Source: Victivallales bacterium (GTDB taxonomy: Bacteria > Verrucomicrobiota > Lentisphaeria > Oligosphaerales > Oligosphaeraceae). From it: DNA of 5,794 nucleotides. The stretch spans positions 1-5,794 of the forward strand of contig JAFYGL010000762.1 of assembly GCA_017543165.1 (NCBI GenBank), read 5' to 3'. How positions within the stretch are numbered: position 1 is the first letter of the stretch; each line of letters opens with the position of its first letter. Made by a program: the position numbers and the translations under genes. The notes under the pieces are model-generated. The model was not told the DNA's origin and searched no databases. It was given only the letters and a program-made list of their open reading frames with translations. Below are positions 1 to 5,794 of the stretch, piece by piece.

Positions 1-8
1 ACTATCAT

Positions 9-119
9 CAAAATGCGCTTCGATATGTTTGCATTGGCTTTGAAAACGTATTTCGCTGTATGTTCATACAGCTCAATCCGTTTTCTTCGCCACTGCAAAA
101 CATCTCATTGCGCATTTTG
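9..119. repeat. Long imperfect palindrome / candidate structured element
   Basis: The left arm (9-62) and right arm (65-119) are complementary around a TT centre at 63-64. The paired blocks are 9-18/110-119 (CAAAATGCGC, 10 bp), 22-23/105-106, 25-27/101-103, 28-33/94-99 (TTTGCA), 35-38/89-92 (TGGC), 42-48/79-85 (GAAAACG), 50-52/75-77 and 55-62/65-72 (GCTGTATG). In total 43 of 54 aligned positions are Watson-Crick pairs, with one bulged base (100). There is no strong T-tract on either side, so a simple intrinsic terminator is not favoured. No open reading frame of credible quality crosses it. It ends 9 bp before the -35 box of the regulator gene. Possible identities are a structured RNA or leader (minus strand favoured by the mismatch pattern), a palindromic mobile repeat (MITE or REP-like), or an extended operator. 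I do not recognise it as a known family. Confidence 0.8.
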
Positions 120-127
120 CGCTAGTT

Positions 128-156
128 TTGAAATTACCTCTAAAAGATGATATATT
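128..156 (+). promoter_or_regulatory. Sigma70-like promoter of the AraC-family gene
   Basis: The sequence has a TTGAAA -35 box (128-133), a spacer of exactly 17 bp and a TATATT -10 box (151-156), each matching the consensus at five of six positions. Transcription would be expected to start near 162-164, just before the ATG at 166. A GTG at 157-159, the most upstream in-frame start, would then fall outside or at the very edge of the transcript, which argues against it. The prediction rests on consensus alone; the promoter preference of the host phylum is not shown by this window. Confidence 0.5.
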
Positions 157-165
157 GTGTTCCAA

Positions 166-1062
166 ATGTTTCAAGGGCATCTGGTATTTCATTTTACAAT
201 GGCTTCCAATCTGGAAATATTCTCTGAAAAATTGAATACGATTCTCAAGGAGGAATTCAAAGGGCTGTACTTCTCGCTGCCTATTTCCTCTCCAGCGAAG
301 AATATGCTTTCGCCCCGTCTGGTATATATCGAGGAAGGTATGCCTTATATTCAAATGGGAAGGGAAGGGTGTGCGGAGAACAAGGAAATCCAGGCGGGAG
401 CATTGTTATACGCTGTGCCGAACGCGCCAAGCGGGCTTTCTTCCGCAAGCGTCAAATGCCGCACATTCGCCTTGAATTTCGAGCCGAAGGGGCTTCGCGT
501 TGTCTCATACACATTCCGTGGTGACAATATGCCTCCAGACATCATATACTGTGATAAATTGTCTGGCGTGCCTTCTGTCGCATGGATGATGCTGGACACG
601 CTAAACCGTCTGGCGTTCGAACCAGAATATTCCGATTGCGCATCGACCATTGTCCGTGCCCTGTTTCAAATGGCATTGCATGTCATTGAAAATGCCGAGA
701 AAACAACAAACCTCAGAAAATCCCAGGCGTCCTGGCTGAAAATATCCAATTACATCGAGGCCAATTTAAAGGAGGAGCTTTCCCGCAGAAGCATTGCTGC
801 CAGATTCAAGATAAACCAATGCTATCTGAGTTCGCTCTGCCATAAGATGACTGGAAGCACATTTGTGGAATTCGTGAGGGACAAGAGGCTGGCAAAGGCT
901 ATGCTGTTGCTGGAACTTGAACTGTCTCTTGATGAAATATCGGAGGCTTGCGGCTACAGGTACACCAGCTACTTTATTCGCCAGTTCAAGGAAAAATACG
1001 GTCTTCCGCCTGGAACTTTCCGCTTGCAGAGAATGAATATCAAGGCGAATATTGTGCAGTAA
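166..1062 (+). CDS. AraC/XylS-family transcriptional regulator
   Basis: This is a cytoplasmic DNA-binding regulator of about 298 residues. The N-terminal part (about residues 15-170) resembles the cupin-like sensor domain of sugar-responsive AraC proteins but is divergent, so no ligand can be named. The C-terminal part carries the double helix-turn-helix. The first unit is around residues 208-230 (RSIAARFKINQCYLSSLCHK). The second is around 254-286 (LSLDEISEACGY, then SYFIRQFKEKYG) and ends in the family signature G-x-P-P-x-x-F-R. Start choice is uncertain: GTG 157, ATG 166 and ATG 199 are in frame and none has a good Shine-Dalgarno. A promoter at 128-156 disfavours 157. ATG 199 would give 287 residues, a usual AraC length, with a leader of about 36 nt. 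The gene converges on a polysaccharide-type operon that it may control, but no matched binding site was identified. Confidence 0.93.
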   Translation: MFQGHLVFHFTMASNLEIFSEKLNTILKEEFKGLYFSLPISSPAKNMLSPRLVYIEEGMPYIQMGREGCAENKEIQAGALLYAVPNAPSGLSSASVKCRTFALNFEPKGLRVVSYTFRGDNMPPDIIYCDKLSGVPSVAWMMLDTLNRLAFEPEYSDCASTIVRALFQMALHVIENAEKTTNLRKSQASWLKISNYIEANLKEELSRRSIAARFKINQCYLSSLCHKMTGSTFVEFVRDKRLAKAMLLLELELSLDEISEACGYRYTSYFIRQFKEKYGLPPGTFRLQRMNIKANIVQ

Positions 1063-1073
1063 TCATAAATTGC

Positions 1074-1146
1074 TGTGGTATGTGGAATGTGGGGGCTAGG
1101 TGCGCGAAAGTCAATTTAGGCGTGCCCGCAGTCCACAGTCCACATT
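1074..1146. terminator. Heptad-built dyad between convergent genes, probable bidirectional terminator
   Basis: The gap between the AraC stop (1062) and the pseudopilin stop (1173) contains TGTGG at 1074, 1081 and 1088, a period of 7. The complementary CCACA occurs at 1133 and 1140, also with a period of 7. Arms 1080-1092 and 1133-1145 pair at 12 of 13 positions, with one A/G mismatch at 1087/1138. An inner GGGC/GCCC block (1093-1096/1124-1127) can extend the stem around a bulge. The position between two converging stop codons suits a shared terminator. No clear T-run follows on either strand, so termination may be weak or factor-assisted. Confidence 0.5.
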
Positions 1147-1172
1147 AAGTATTCAGCGTCCCTGCCTTGGAT

Positions 1173-1982
1173 TTACCAAGTAAGGCCGTCATCCCAGTTA
1201 TAGCCGCAGAGAGTGATTCTGGCGTGGCGGTTTATGCTATAAGGCGAGCCGTTTACAGTTATGGAGCCTGGACTTGCCATTCCGAAGAAATGTTGCCAGT
1301 TTCTTGGTTCGACATGGCCGTCGATATACTGGCAGTTTGCCCTGCCAGAGGGAACATCTCCGTTCTTGTCTGTCAAGCCATAAAATCCTTGGCCAGAGCC
1401 AGAGCGTCCTGCATCAGCGCCGCCATGGCGAAAAAGCACCTCGCCGTAGCAGTACATTGCCCAGGAGGCGGTGTACAGAGCGTTGTCCGCAGCATACATC
1501 ACATCGGAGGCGTTTGTCACGTTGTTGAGTGTGTGCGCCTTGCGTACGCCGTTAATTGCACGCCAGCCAATGATGACCTCGTTGAAGCAATATGACCAGC
1601 CTTCTCCCTGGTCGGAGCTTGGGCAGAAGAATGTGCCCTTGTTTACTTTTTTGCCGTAGTATTCGCAGCCATAGCCAGTATAGTATTGGCTTTTTGTTCC
1701 ATACCAGTCTGTACCTGACAGCACTGTGAGCGGTGAGAAATAGCAGCCATTCCAGCCGCCAGTGTAAGCCGTGGACTGCGCGTAGTTTGCGGCGCAGATC
1801 CAGTCGTCGTTTTCATTGGCGTACAATGCCTGCGCCAGGCCGATGGTCTTGAGGTTGTTGGTGCAGGAAATGCTGCGCGCCTTTTCCCGCGCCTTGCTCA
1901 ATGCGGGCAGCAGCATCGCCGCCAGAATTGCAATGATGGCAATTACAACAAGCAGTTCAATCAAAGTGAAGTCTTTTTTCAT
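1173..1982 (-). CDS. Pseudopilin-like protein, prepilin-type N-terminus with C-terminal H-X-DG region
   Basis: This 269-residue protein begins with [20 protein letters not shown], the class III signal and hydrophobic alpha-helix of type IV pilins and type II secretion pseudopilins, followed by [13 protein letters not shown] prepilin peptidase would cut between D4 and F5. The -1 residue is Asp rather than the usual Gly, while the key Glu at +5 (E9) is present. The globular part has many Tyr, Trp and Cys residues (Cys at 40, 63, 80, 106, 120, 132, 178, 217 and 259) and ends in a region like the prepilin-associated H-X9-DG family (DUF1559 style): RHGG at 185-188 and YIDGHV at 219-224. The H-to-DG spacing is 34 instead of 9, because a Gly/Ser-rich stretch lies between them. 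It is the last gene of the operon, 19 bp after the large secreted protein. It probably sits in the inner membrane or a pilus-like fibre. Its role with the neighbouring glycosidase-like protein is unknown. Confidence 0.9.
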   Translation of the reverse strand: MKKDFTLIELLVVIAIIAILAAMLLPALSKAREKARSISCTNNLKTIGLAQALYANENDDWICAANYAQSTAYTGGWNGCYFSPLTVLSGTDWYGTKSQYYTGYGCEYYGKKVNKGTFFCPSSDQGEGWSYCFNEVIIGWRAINGVRKAHTLNNVTNASDVMYAADNALYTASWAMYCYGEVLFRHGGADAGRSGSGQGFYGLTDKNGDVPSGRANCQYIDGHVEPRNWQHFFGMASPGSITVNGSPYSINRHARITLCGYNWDDGLTW

Positions 1983-1991
1983 GGTGCAGTT

Positions 1992-1996
1992 TCCTT
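1992..1996 (-). promoter_or_regulatory. Ribosome binding site of the pseudopilin-like gene
   Basis: On the minus strand AAGGA lies 9 nt before the ATG at 1982-1980, inside the 19-bp gap that follows the TAA of the upstream gene (2004-2002). It supports the chosen start, which also places the prepilin signal at the exact N-terminus. No separate promoter or terminator fits in this gap, so the gene is expected to be read from the upstream transcript. Confidence 0.6.
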
Positions 1997-2001
1997 AGCT
2001 A

Positions 2002-5000
2002 TTACAATTTTTCAATTAAAAGCATGCCGTAGCTGTATTTGGGAATGTCCAGTTCAGGCTTGTCGATTTCCTTTCCTGAACGTATGTCGGTGAAACGACA
2101 TTTGCCGTATTTGAGTGCAGTCACATCAAAAGCCGCCTTGACTGGCTTGTCAAGAAGGTTTCCGATGAGGACCAGCGCCTTTTTGTCTGGCCGAATGACC
2201 TGTGTGGTCCTGATGCCTGGCTGATTGCAGGTGACGGGCTGCTTCTCCTGGCTGTAGAACAGTATGGTCTTGTTTGCGGGGCGCCCATAGCCGAAATCAA
2301 ACACATAGTCCCTCCACAGCTTGTAGTTCACATCCTTGGCGATGACGCCCTGGTCCGTATGATTGAGCAGACCATACGCAAAGGAGTGCGCGACAAGCGT
2401 CTCGGCTATGTCATGGCCAGTGAGTGTTTTTGTCTTGTGGGTGGAGACGATGCAGCGCGGTATGGTGCCAGACTGCGTGCCAGCGGTCTCCGCCATTACG
2501 AAGCCCTCTGGGAAACGCCGCTGGTATTCGTTGCCCCTGGAGCTGCGCTCCCAGGTGATGGTTGTGCTGCAGAATGCGGTCACTGGGACGCATTGGCAGT
2601 TCGTGTCGTGGAGTTCGACCCATGGATAGCCCATGAATGTCTTGCCTTCCTTGTACAGCATTATCGCGGTGCGCCTGGTGAGTTCGCGCCAGCTGAACAG
2701 GCTGTTTGCGGTCTTGATGCCAGGCGAGGCAATCTGGAGCATGTTGCCATTGTGCAGATTCGGCACCTTGCCTGTGGTGGCTCTGAACGCGCCAGAAACT
2801 GTGGTGTTGAAGCCGCCGCCCAGGGGGAAGCAGTCGAAGTTCATGCCGTCAAAGCCACGGGCGACCTGGCTCTTCATGAACCAGAGCAATTTGTCCGTGT
2901 AGGCCTTGTTGTGGGTGCAGGTGTATTCATTCACGGCGTCGTCTGCGGGATAGTCCCATGGTAGCCATTCCGCCTTGTACATTTCCGCTTCAGGCCAGCG
3001 GCATGAATACAATGTGGGGTCGTTGTACATAATGAACATGTCAACGCCGATGCGGCGCTTGTCCCTCAGGCTTCTAACAAGGGGACCCAAAGTCACAGTG
3101 GGCATGTTCTTGCGCAGCCAGTCCTTGTGCTTTGCCATGAACTGCTCTGCGAAAGCCAGGCGTTCCTTGTCCGGAACAGGCTTGCCTCTGTGCGCAAACA
3201 CGAAGTCCAGATATGAATCATCGTTGTTGATGAGTTGCCCAGGCGGGAACATCAAGTTGTTGACGCGGCTTCCGCTGACATTCATGGAGGCCCAGATGGC
3301 GCCTTTCGGCGGTGGATAGTTGTACATGTAGTCGCCGATGGCGCGGATGCCTTCCGCCTGTGGCTTGACGGGCGTGGGCTCGAAGCCGAAGGTGTAGGTG
3401 ACTGGCTCCTGCCAGAACGTGCTCTTGTTCACGATGATGTAGTTGCAGGTGATTGTATTTCCCTTTCTTGCGACGGTCACATTGCCCTTGTCCGCCTGTA
3501 GGCTGAAATGCCGTTGCAGGTCGTTGATGAGGCAGAAGCCCTTGTAGATGCCGCCGAACCAGAAATACATCGTGGGGCTGCCCTTCGGGAAAGCCAGGCC
3601 CTTGAGCTGGAGTTCGCCTTCTCCCTGGGGAATTGTCAAGTCAGGCGCGTCACCGCTTCTTGCGCCTGAATGGCAAGAGGAGGAGTAGTACTTTACCACA
3701 TCGTCGCGCAGGGGCATTTCCAGCCTGAAGTCATTGACGCGCAGGAGGCCCTTGGGCGCCAGTTTAATGCTTGCCTTGCAGAAGCCGTCGAAGTCGTATT
3801 CCTGTGTTATGGTCATTGTCGCCTCGTCATTGGAGGTCTCGGTTTCATATACGACCTTGTCCTTTTCGCTGGAAATCAATTTGCACTTTGCGTTGCCGAA
3901 GGGTTTTCCGTTGAGCAGGAAGCGTATGGGCGCCGCCAGGATGTTCTCCCTCTTTGAGGAGAGGAAGTCCTGTGCGAACACCATGTCCCAGAGTTCGCCT
4001 CCAATGCGGTAGCCCGTCATCAGCGCATGGATTTCCTTGCTGCCCTTCTTGACCTGGAGCGGCTTGAAAGGCGGGATGATTACGCGGTCGCAGCCGATGG
4101 TGTTGCCCTGCCATGGGAATTTGGCGACTTCAAAAGTGCGTGTCTGCGTGTAGTCGTTGCCGTTTGCGTCAGTGGCGGTCATTGTGACAAAATACTTGCC
4201 AAGAGGCAGGTTGGGGAGATATGTCTCCTCCTCGAAGTCCTTTATCGGGCGGCCAAAGTCAGAGTGCCTGTAGCTTTTCAGCACCTTGCCTTTCTCGTCC
4301 TTGACCTCGACCACTGCCTTCATGCAGGGAAGCGCATTGGAGAATACGCCCGCCACCTTCAACTTGTTGCCGTAGCTGGGATAGAATGCGGAGCACACGT
4401 ATGGAAGGCCCTTGGTGTCCTTGTATATGGTCTGCCTTGCCTTGCCCAAATCCCAGTACATTCTGCGGCGGTAGTAGAGGGTGCTTGTCTTCTTGTCCTG
4501 GAAATGTGAATAGATCTGGCGCGTGCCTACGAACTGCGCCATCAGGTACAAATCCACGATGCCAGTCTTGCCTGGCTCAATGGTGAGCTGCCTTGGCTCC
4601 AGGCTGATTCGCCTGGCGTCGCCAACCTGCTCCATGTTTATCATATCCAAGGTGGGCGGGCTGCTGAATGCATGGACTTCCGAACTGGACTTGATTTCGA
4701 TTGGCTTGTCGCCTGGGTTTTCTATCCTGTTGGTCCAGGTGTAGTTGTAGCTGGCCCTGTAGGCGGAATGGCCGAAACCATCAAAACTGACGGCTGGCGC
4801 GGCGCTGTCAGGAATGAATGTGCCCAGTTCATCATTTTGGGCCGCATTATGCCAGCAGCCTGTTTCAGGCATGTTGGACCAGTTGCGCTTCATCTGCAAG
4901 CCCCATGCCTTGCCATCCTCGATGGCGGCGATGCCGAATGCCTTGAGTGGAATGGCCATCTCCACGGTCCAGCATTTGCGTAGATAACTGGTGAGCGTGT

Positions 5001-5412
5001 CCGCATAGAAGTCGTTTGCGATTCTGGCGCCTTCGGGGAGGCTTCCCTTGCCCAGGCTGTCAACCTTGATTGCCACTGGCTTTTCCGCGCCAGGGGGCAG
5101 CAGTATCAACTCCACCGTGTCATTGTCGTCCAGTTGCTGTGGCGGTATTGGTATTTCGCTGGTGCTGGCGAAGTAGATGAAGTCCTTGTCATAGCCGATG
5201 CGGAAATTGCTTTCGCGGTATGTCATCATGCCGGTTTTGGGGCAGATGCCGCCGAATGTGGTGGAGGCATGGTCCCATTCGCCGATGGCGATTCTGCCGT
5301 CGATAGCGGGCGGGGCGGGCATTTTGCAAAGGCGCGTCAATGTCTTGTCCGACAGCGAGTATCCCATTGCCAGCAGCGAACTTGCCAGCAGTAAAAACAG
5401 TGTCTTCTTCAT
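2002..5412 (-). CDS. Large secreted glycoside-hydrolase-like protein with CBM9-like N-terminal module
   Basis: The protein has 1136 residues. A Sec signal peptide is visible (MKKTLFLLLASSLLAMG, residues 1-17, cleavage probably near 17-21). Residues about 31-205 resemble the family 9 carbohydrate-binding-like fold: PAIDGRIAIGEW (36-46), FRIGYDKDFIYFAS (70-83), DNDTVELIL (96-104) and WTVEMAIPL (148-156). Beta-rich linker domains follow to about 430. Then comes a region with W-x-x-N-x-x-G-x-D-R-V-I-x-P-P-F-x-P-L (434-452), which I associate with the DUF6067/GH123 N-terminal type. Residues about 680-1045 look like an alpha/beta barrel. Acidic residues at strand-like ends include D855 and D860 (GFDGMNFDCF), E933, E975 and D1020, all candidates only. 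Residues about 1047-1136 form a C-terminal beta domain like those closing many glycosidases. It probably acts on a polysaccharide outside the cytoplasm. Enzymatic activity, substrate and catalytic residues are inferred. The start is fixed by a strong Shine-Dalgarno. Confidence 0.9.
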   Translation of the reverse strand: MKKTLFLLLASSLLAMGYSLSDKTLTRLCKMPAPPAIDGRIAIGEWDHASTTFGGICPKTGMMTYRESNFRIGYDKDFIYFASTSEIPIPPQQLDDNDTVELILLPPGAEKPVAIKVDSLGKGSLPEGARIANDFYADTLTSYLRKCWTVEMAIPLKAFGIAAIEDGKAWGLQMKRNWSNMPETGCWHNAAQNDELGTFIPDSAAPAVSFDGFGHSAYRASYNYTWTNRIENPGDKPIEIKSSSEVHAFSSPPTLDMINMEQVGDARRISLEPRQLTIEPGKTGIVDLYLMAQFVGTRQIYSHFQDKKTSTLYYRRRMYWDLGKARQTIYKDTKGLPYVCSAFYPSYGNKLKVAGVFSNALPCMKAVVEVKDEKGKVLKSYRHSDFGRPIKDFEEETYLPNLPLGKYFVTMTATDANGNDYTQTRTFEVAKFPWQGNTIGCDRVIIPPFKPLQVKKGSKEIHALMTGYRIGGELWDMVFAQDFLSSKRENILAAPIRFLLNGKPFGNAKCKLISSEKDKVVYETETSNDEATMTITQEYDFDGFCKASIKLAPKGLLRVNDFRLEMPLRDDVVKYYSSSCHSGARSGDAPDLTIPQGEGELQLKGLAFPKGSPTMYFWFGGIYKGFCLINDLQRHFSLQADKGNVTVARKGNTITCNYIIVNKSTFWQEPVTYTFGFEPTPVKPQAEGIRAIGDYMYNYPPPKGAIWASMNVSGSRVNNLMFPPGQLINNDDSYLDFVFAHRGKPVPDKERLAFAEQFMAKHKDWLRKNMPTVTLGPLVRSLRDKRRIGVDMFIMYNDPTLYSCRWPEAEMYKAEWLPWDYPADDAVNEYTCTHNKAYTDKLLWFMKSQVARGFDGMNFDCFPLGGGFNTTVSGAFRATTGKVPNLHNGNMLQIASPGIKTANSLFSWRELTRRTAIMLYKEGKTFMGYPWVELHDTNCQCVPVTAFCSTTITWERSSRGNEYQRRFPEGFVMAETAGTQSGTIPRCIVSTHKTKTLTGHDIAETLVAHSFAYGLLNHTDQGVIAKDVNYKLWRDYVFDFGYGRPANKTILFYSQEKQPVTCNQPGIRTTQVIRPDKKALVLIGNLLDKPVKAAFDVTALKYGKCRFTDIRSGKEIDKPELDIPKYSYGMLLIEKL

Positions 5413-5416
5413 GTAT

Positions 5417-5425
5417 TCACCTCCT
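5417..5425 (-). promoter_or_regulatory. Strong Shine-Dalgarno of the large secreted protein gene
   Basis: AGGAGGTGA on the minus strand directly follows the TAG stop (5428-5426) of the upstream gene. The AGGAGG core is 7 nt from the ATG at 5412-5410. The match to the anti-Shine-Dalgarno is nearly complete. The abutting stop and binding site, in a 13-bp gap, suggest translational coupling with the upstream gene, and they fix the start of the 1136-residue protein. Confidence 0.8.
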
Positions 5426-5794
5426 CTATTCGATTATAAGGCGGAGATTGCGAAGCTGCACTTTCTGCTCCTTGGGGCCGTAGTAGATTACGCAGGGGAA
5501 GAAGTATTCCGCGTTTGCAGGCAGTTCAATTGCCCCGCCAATCTGCTTCCATTCCTTTTTGGGGAACACGTTTTCAATTGTCTTGTAGAAGCCACTTCCC
5601 TTGTGGAGGCGCACATTCGTGCCAGCGGGGAACTCTTCGTAGATGTTCTTCTCAAAGGTAACCTTGAGGTTGTCGCCGAGTTCCTCGATGTTCTGGATTT
5701 TCGTGGAATACTTCATGTTGGGCAAATCGCTGAAGTCCTTCTTTGCGTTGAAGGCAACTGCGCCATAGCCCTTTTTGTAGAGTTCAAGCCAGGC
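5426..5794 (-). CDS. C-terminal part of an unidentified protein, cut by the window edge
   Basis: The frame is open from the right edge to the TAG at 5428-5426, giving 122 visible residues. A TTG at 5725 could act as an internal start, but the frame continues upstream of it as AWLELYKKGYGAVAFNAKKD with no stop, so this is most likely the 3' end of a larger gene. The visible part is beta-rich: NLKVTFEK, FPAGTNVRLHKGSGFYKT, then KKEWKQIGGAIELPANAEYFFPCVIYY, ending QVQLRNLRL-like (KVQLRNLRLIIE). This layout resembles the carbohydrate-binding-like beta-sandwich that closes many secreted Lentisphaerota polysaccharide-processing proteins; that likeness is from memory of style and weak. It is the first visible gene of the minus-strand operon, 13 bp before the large secreted protein. 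Function cannot be assigned without the missing N-terminus. Confidence 0.75.
   Translation of the reverse strand, partial: AWLELYKKGYGAVAFNAKKDFSDLPNMKYSTKIQNIEELGDNLKVTFEKNIYEEFPAGTNVRLHKGSGFYKTIENVFPKKEWKQIGGAIELPANAEYFFPCVIYYGPKEQKVQLRNLRLIIE

Noticed and set aside
9..119. Integron attC site
   Set aside because: The size and imperfect palindrome would fit, but the ends lack the RYYYAAC and GTTRRRY boxes, and no gene cassette layout or integrase is visible.
9..119. Simple intrinsic terminator of a gene left of the window
   Set aside because: The stem is far longer than usual and interrupted by regular internal loops, and neither side has a proper T-run. Termination activity cannot be fully excluded.
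108..122. Direct repeat TTGCGC at 108-113 and 117-122 as an AraC binding site
   Set aside because: The 9-bp period and short half-sites do not match usual AraC sites, and the first copy is already part of the outer stem of the palindrome.
248..254. AAGGAGG inside the AraC gene as an internal ribosome binding site
   Set aside because: The next in-frame ATG (304) is about 50 nt away, and a start there would remove part of the sensor domain. It is encoded by ordinary Lys-Glu-Glu codons.
73..354. Minus-strand frame of 93 codons across the regulator promoter
   Set aside because: It overlaps the start of the AraC gene and runs into the palindrome, has no ribosome binding site, and its sequence shows no domain.
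1167..1595. Plus-strand open frame of 142 codons over the pseudopilin gene
   Set aside because: The opposite strand encodes a clear pseudopilin with N-terminal signal and DGHV motif; this frame has no supporting features.
2359..2964. Plus-strand open frame of 201 codons
   Set aside because: It lies antisense within the large secreted protein gene, has no ribosome binding site or recognisable domain, and is explained by the third-position bias of the real frame.
4027..4509. Plus-strand open frame of 160 codons
   Set aside because: It is also antisense to the large gene. The composition is rich in Val, Ala, Leu and Cys without a domain pattern, as expected of a mirror frame.
1..5794. CRISPR array, tRNA, rRNA, insertion sequence or phage genes
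   Set aside because: No spaced direct repeats of suitable length, no cloverleaf or rRNA-like stretch, and no transposase, integrase or phage structural protein were seen on either strand.

Overview
The window most likely comes from a member of the Lentisphaerota (Victivallales-like) or a close relative in the PVC group. The evidence is a short pseudopilin-like protein with an [13 protein letters not shown]-terminus and a C-terminal DGHV motif, encoded directly behind a large secreted carbohydrate-active protein, with an AraC-type regulator beside them. Genomes of that group carry very many such pseudopilin/glycosidase/AraC combinations. This assignment comes from recognising protein style, not from a marker gene.

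Layout. Bases 1-156 are non-coding. They hold a 111-nt imperfect palindrome (9-119) followed by a good sigma70-like promoter (128-156). A plus-strand AraC-family regulator gene follows (about 166-1062). It converges on a minus-strand operon, and the 110-bp convergent gap (1063-1172) contains a dyad built from TGTGG heptads that probably ends transcription. Read in its own direction, the minus-strand operon has three genes: a gene cut by the right window edge (5794-5426), of which only the C-terminal 122 residues are visible; a 1136-residue secreted protein (5412-2002) with a family-9-type carbohydrate-binding-like module, a DUF6067/GH123-N-like region and a probable glycosidase-like barrel; and a 269-residue pseudopilin-like protein (1982-1173). 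The gaps are 13 and 19 bp, each with a recognisable Shine-Dalgarno sequence, so the genes are very probably co-transcribed.

How they may work together. The large protein and the truncated upstream protein look like extracytoplasmic polysaccharide-processing proteins. The pseudopilin would sit in the inner membrane or in a type II secretion/type IV pilus-like fibre. The AraC protein, with its N-terminal sensor domain, could control the cluster in response to a sugar. Co-expression is supported by spacing; substrate, regulation and physical interaction are inference.

The least explained signal is the palindrome at 9-119. It has 43 Watson-Crick pairs over two 54/55-nt arms. Nearly all of its mismatches are pyrimidine-pyrimidine on the plus strand, and so purine-purine (G-A, A-A) if the minus strand is transcribed. 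That pattern fits a selected RNA or single-stranded DNA structure better than a decaying repeat.
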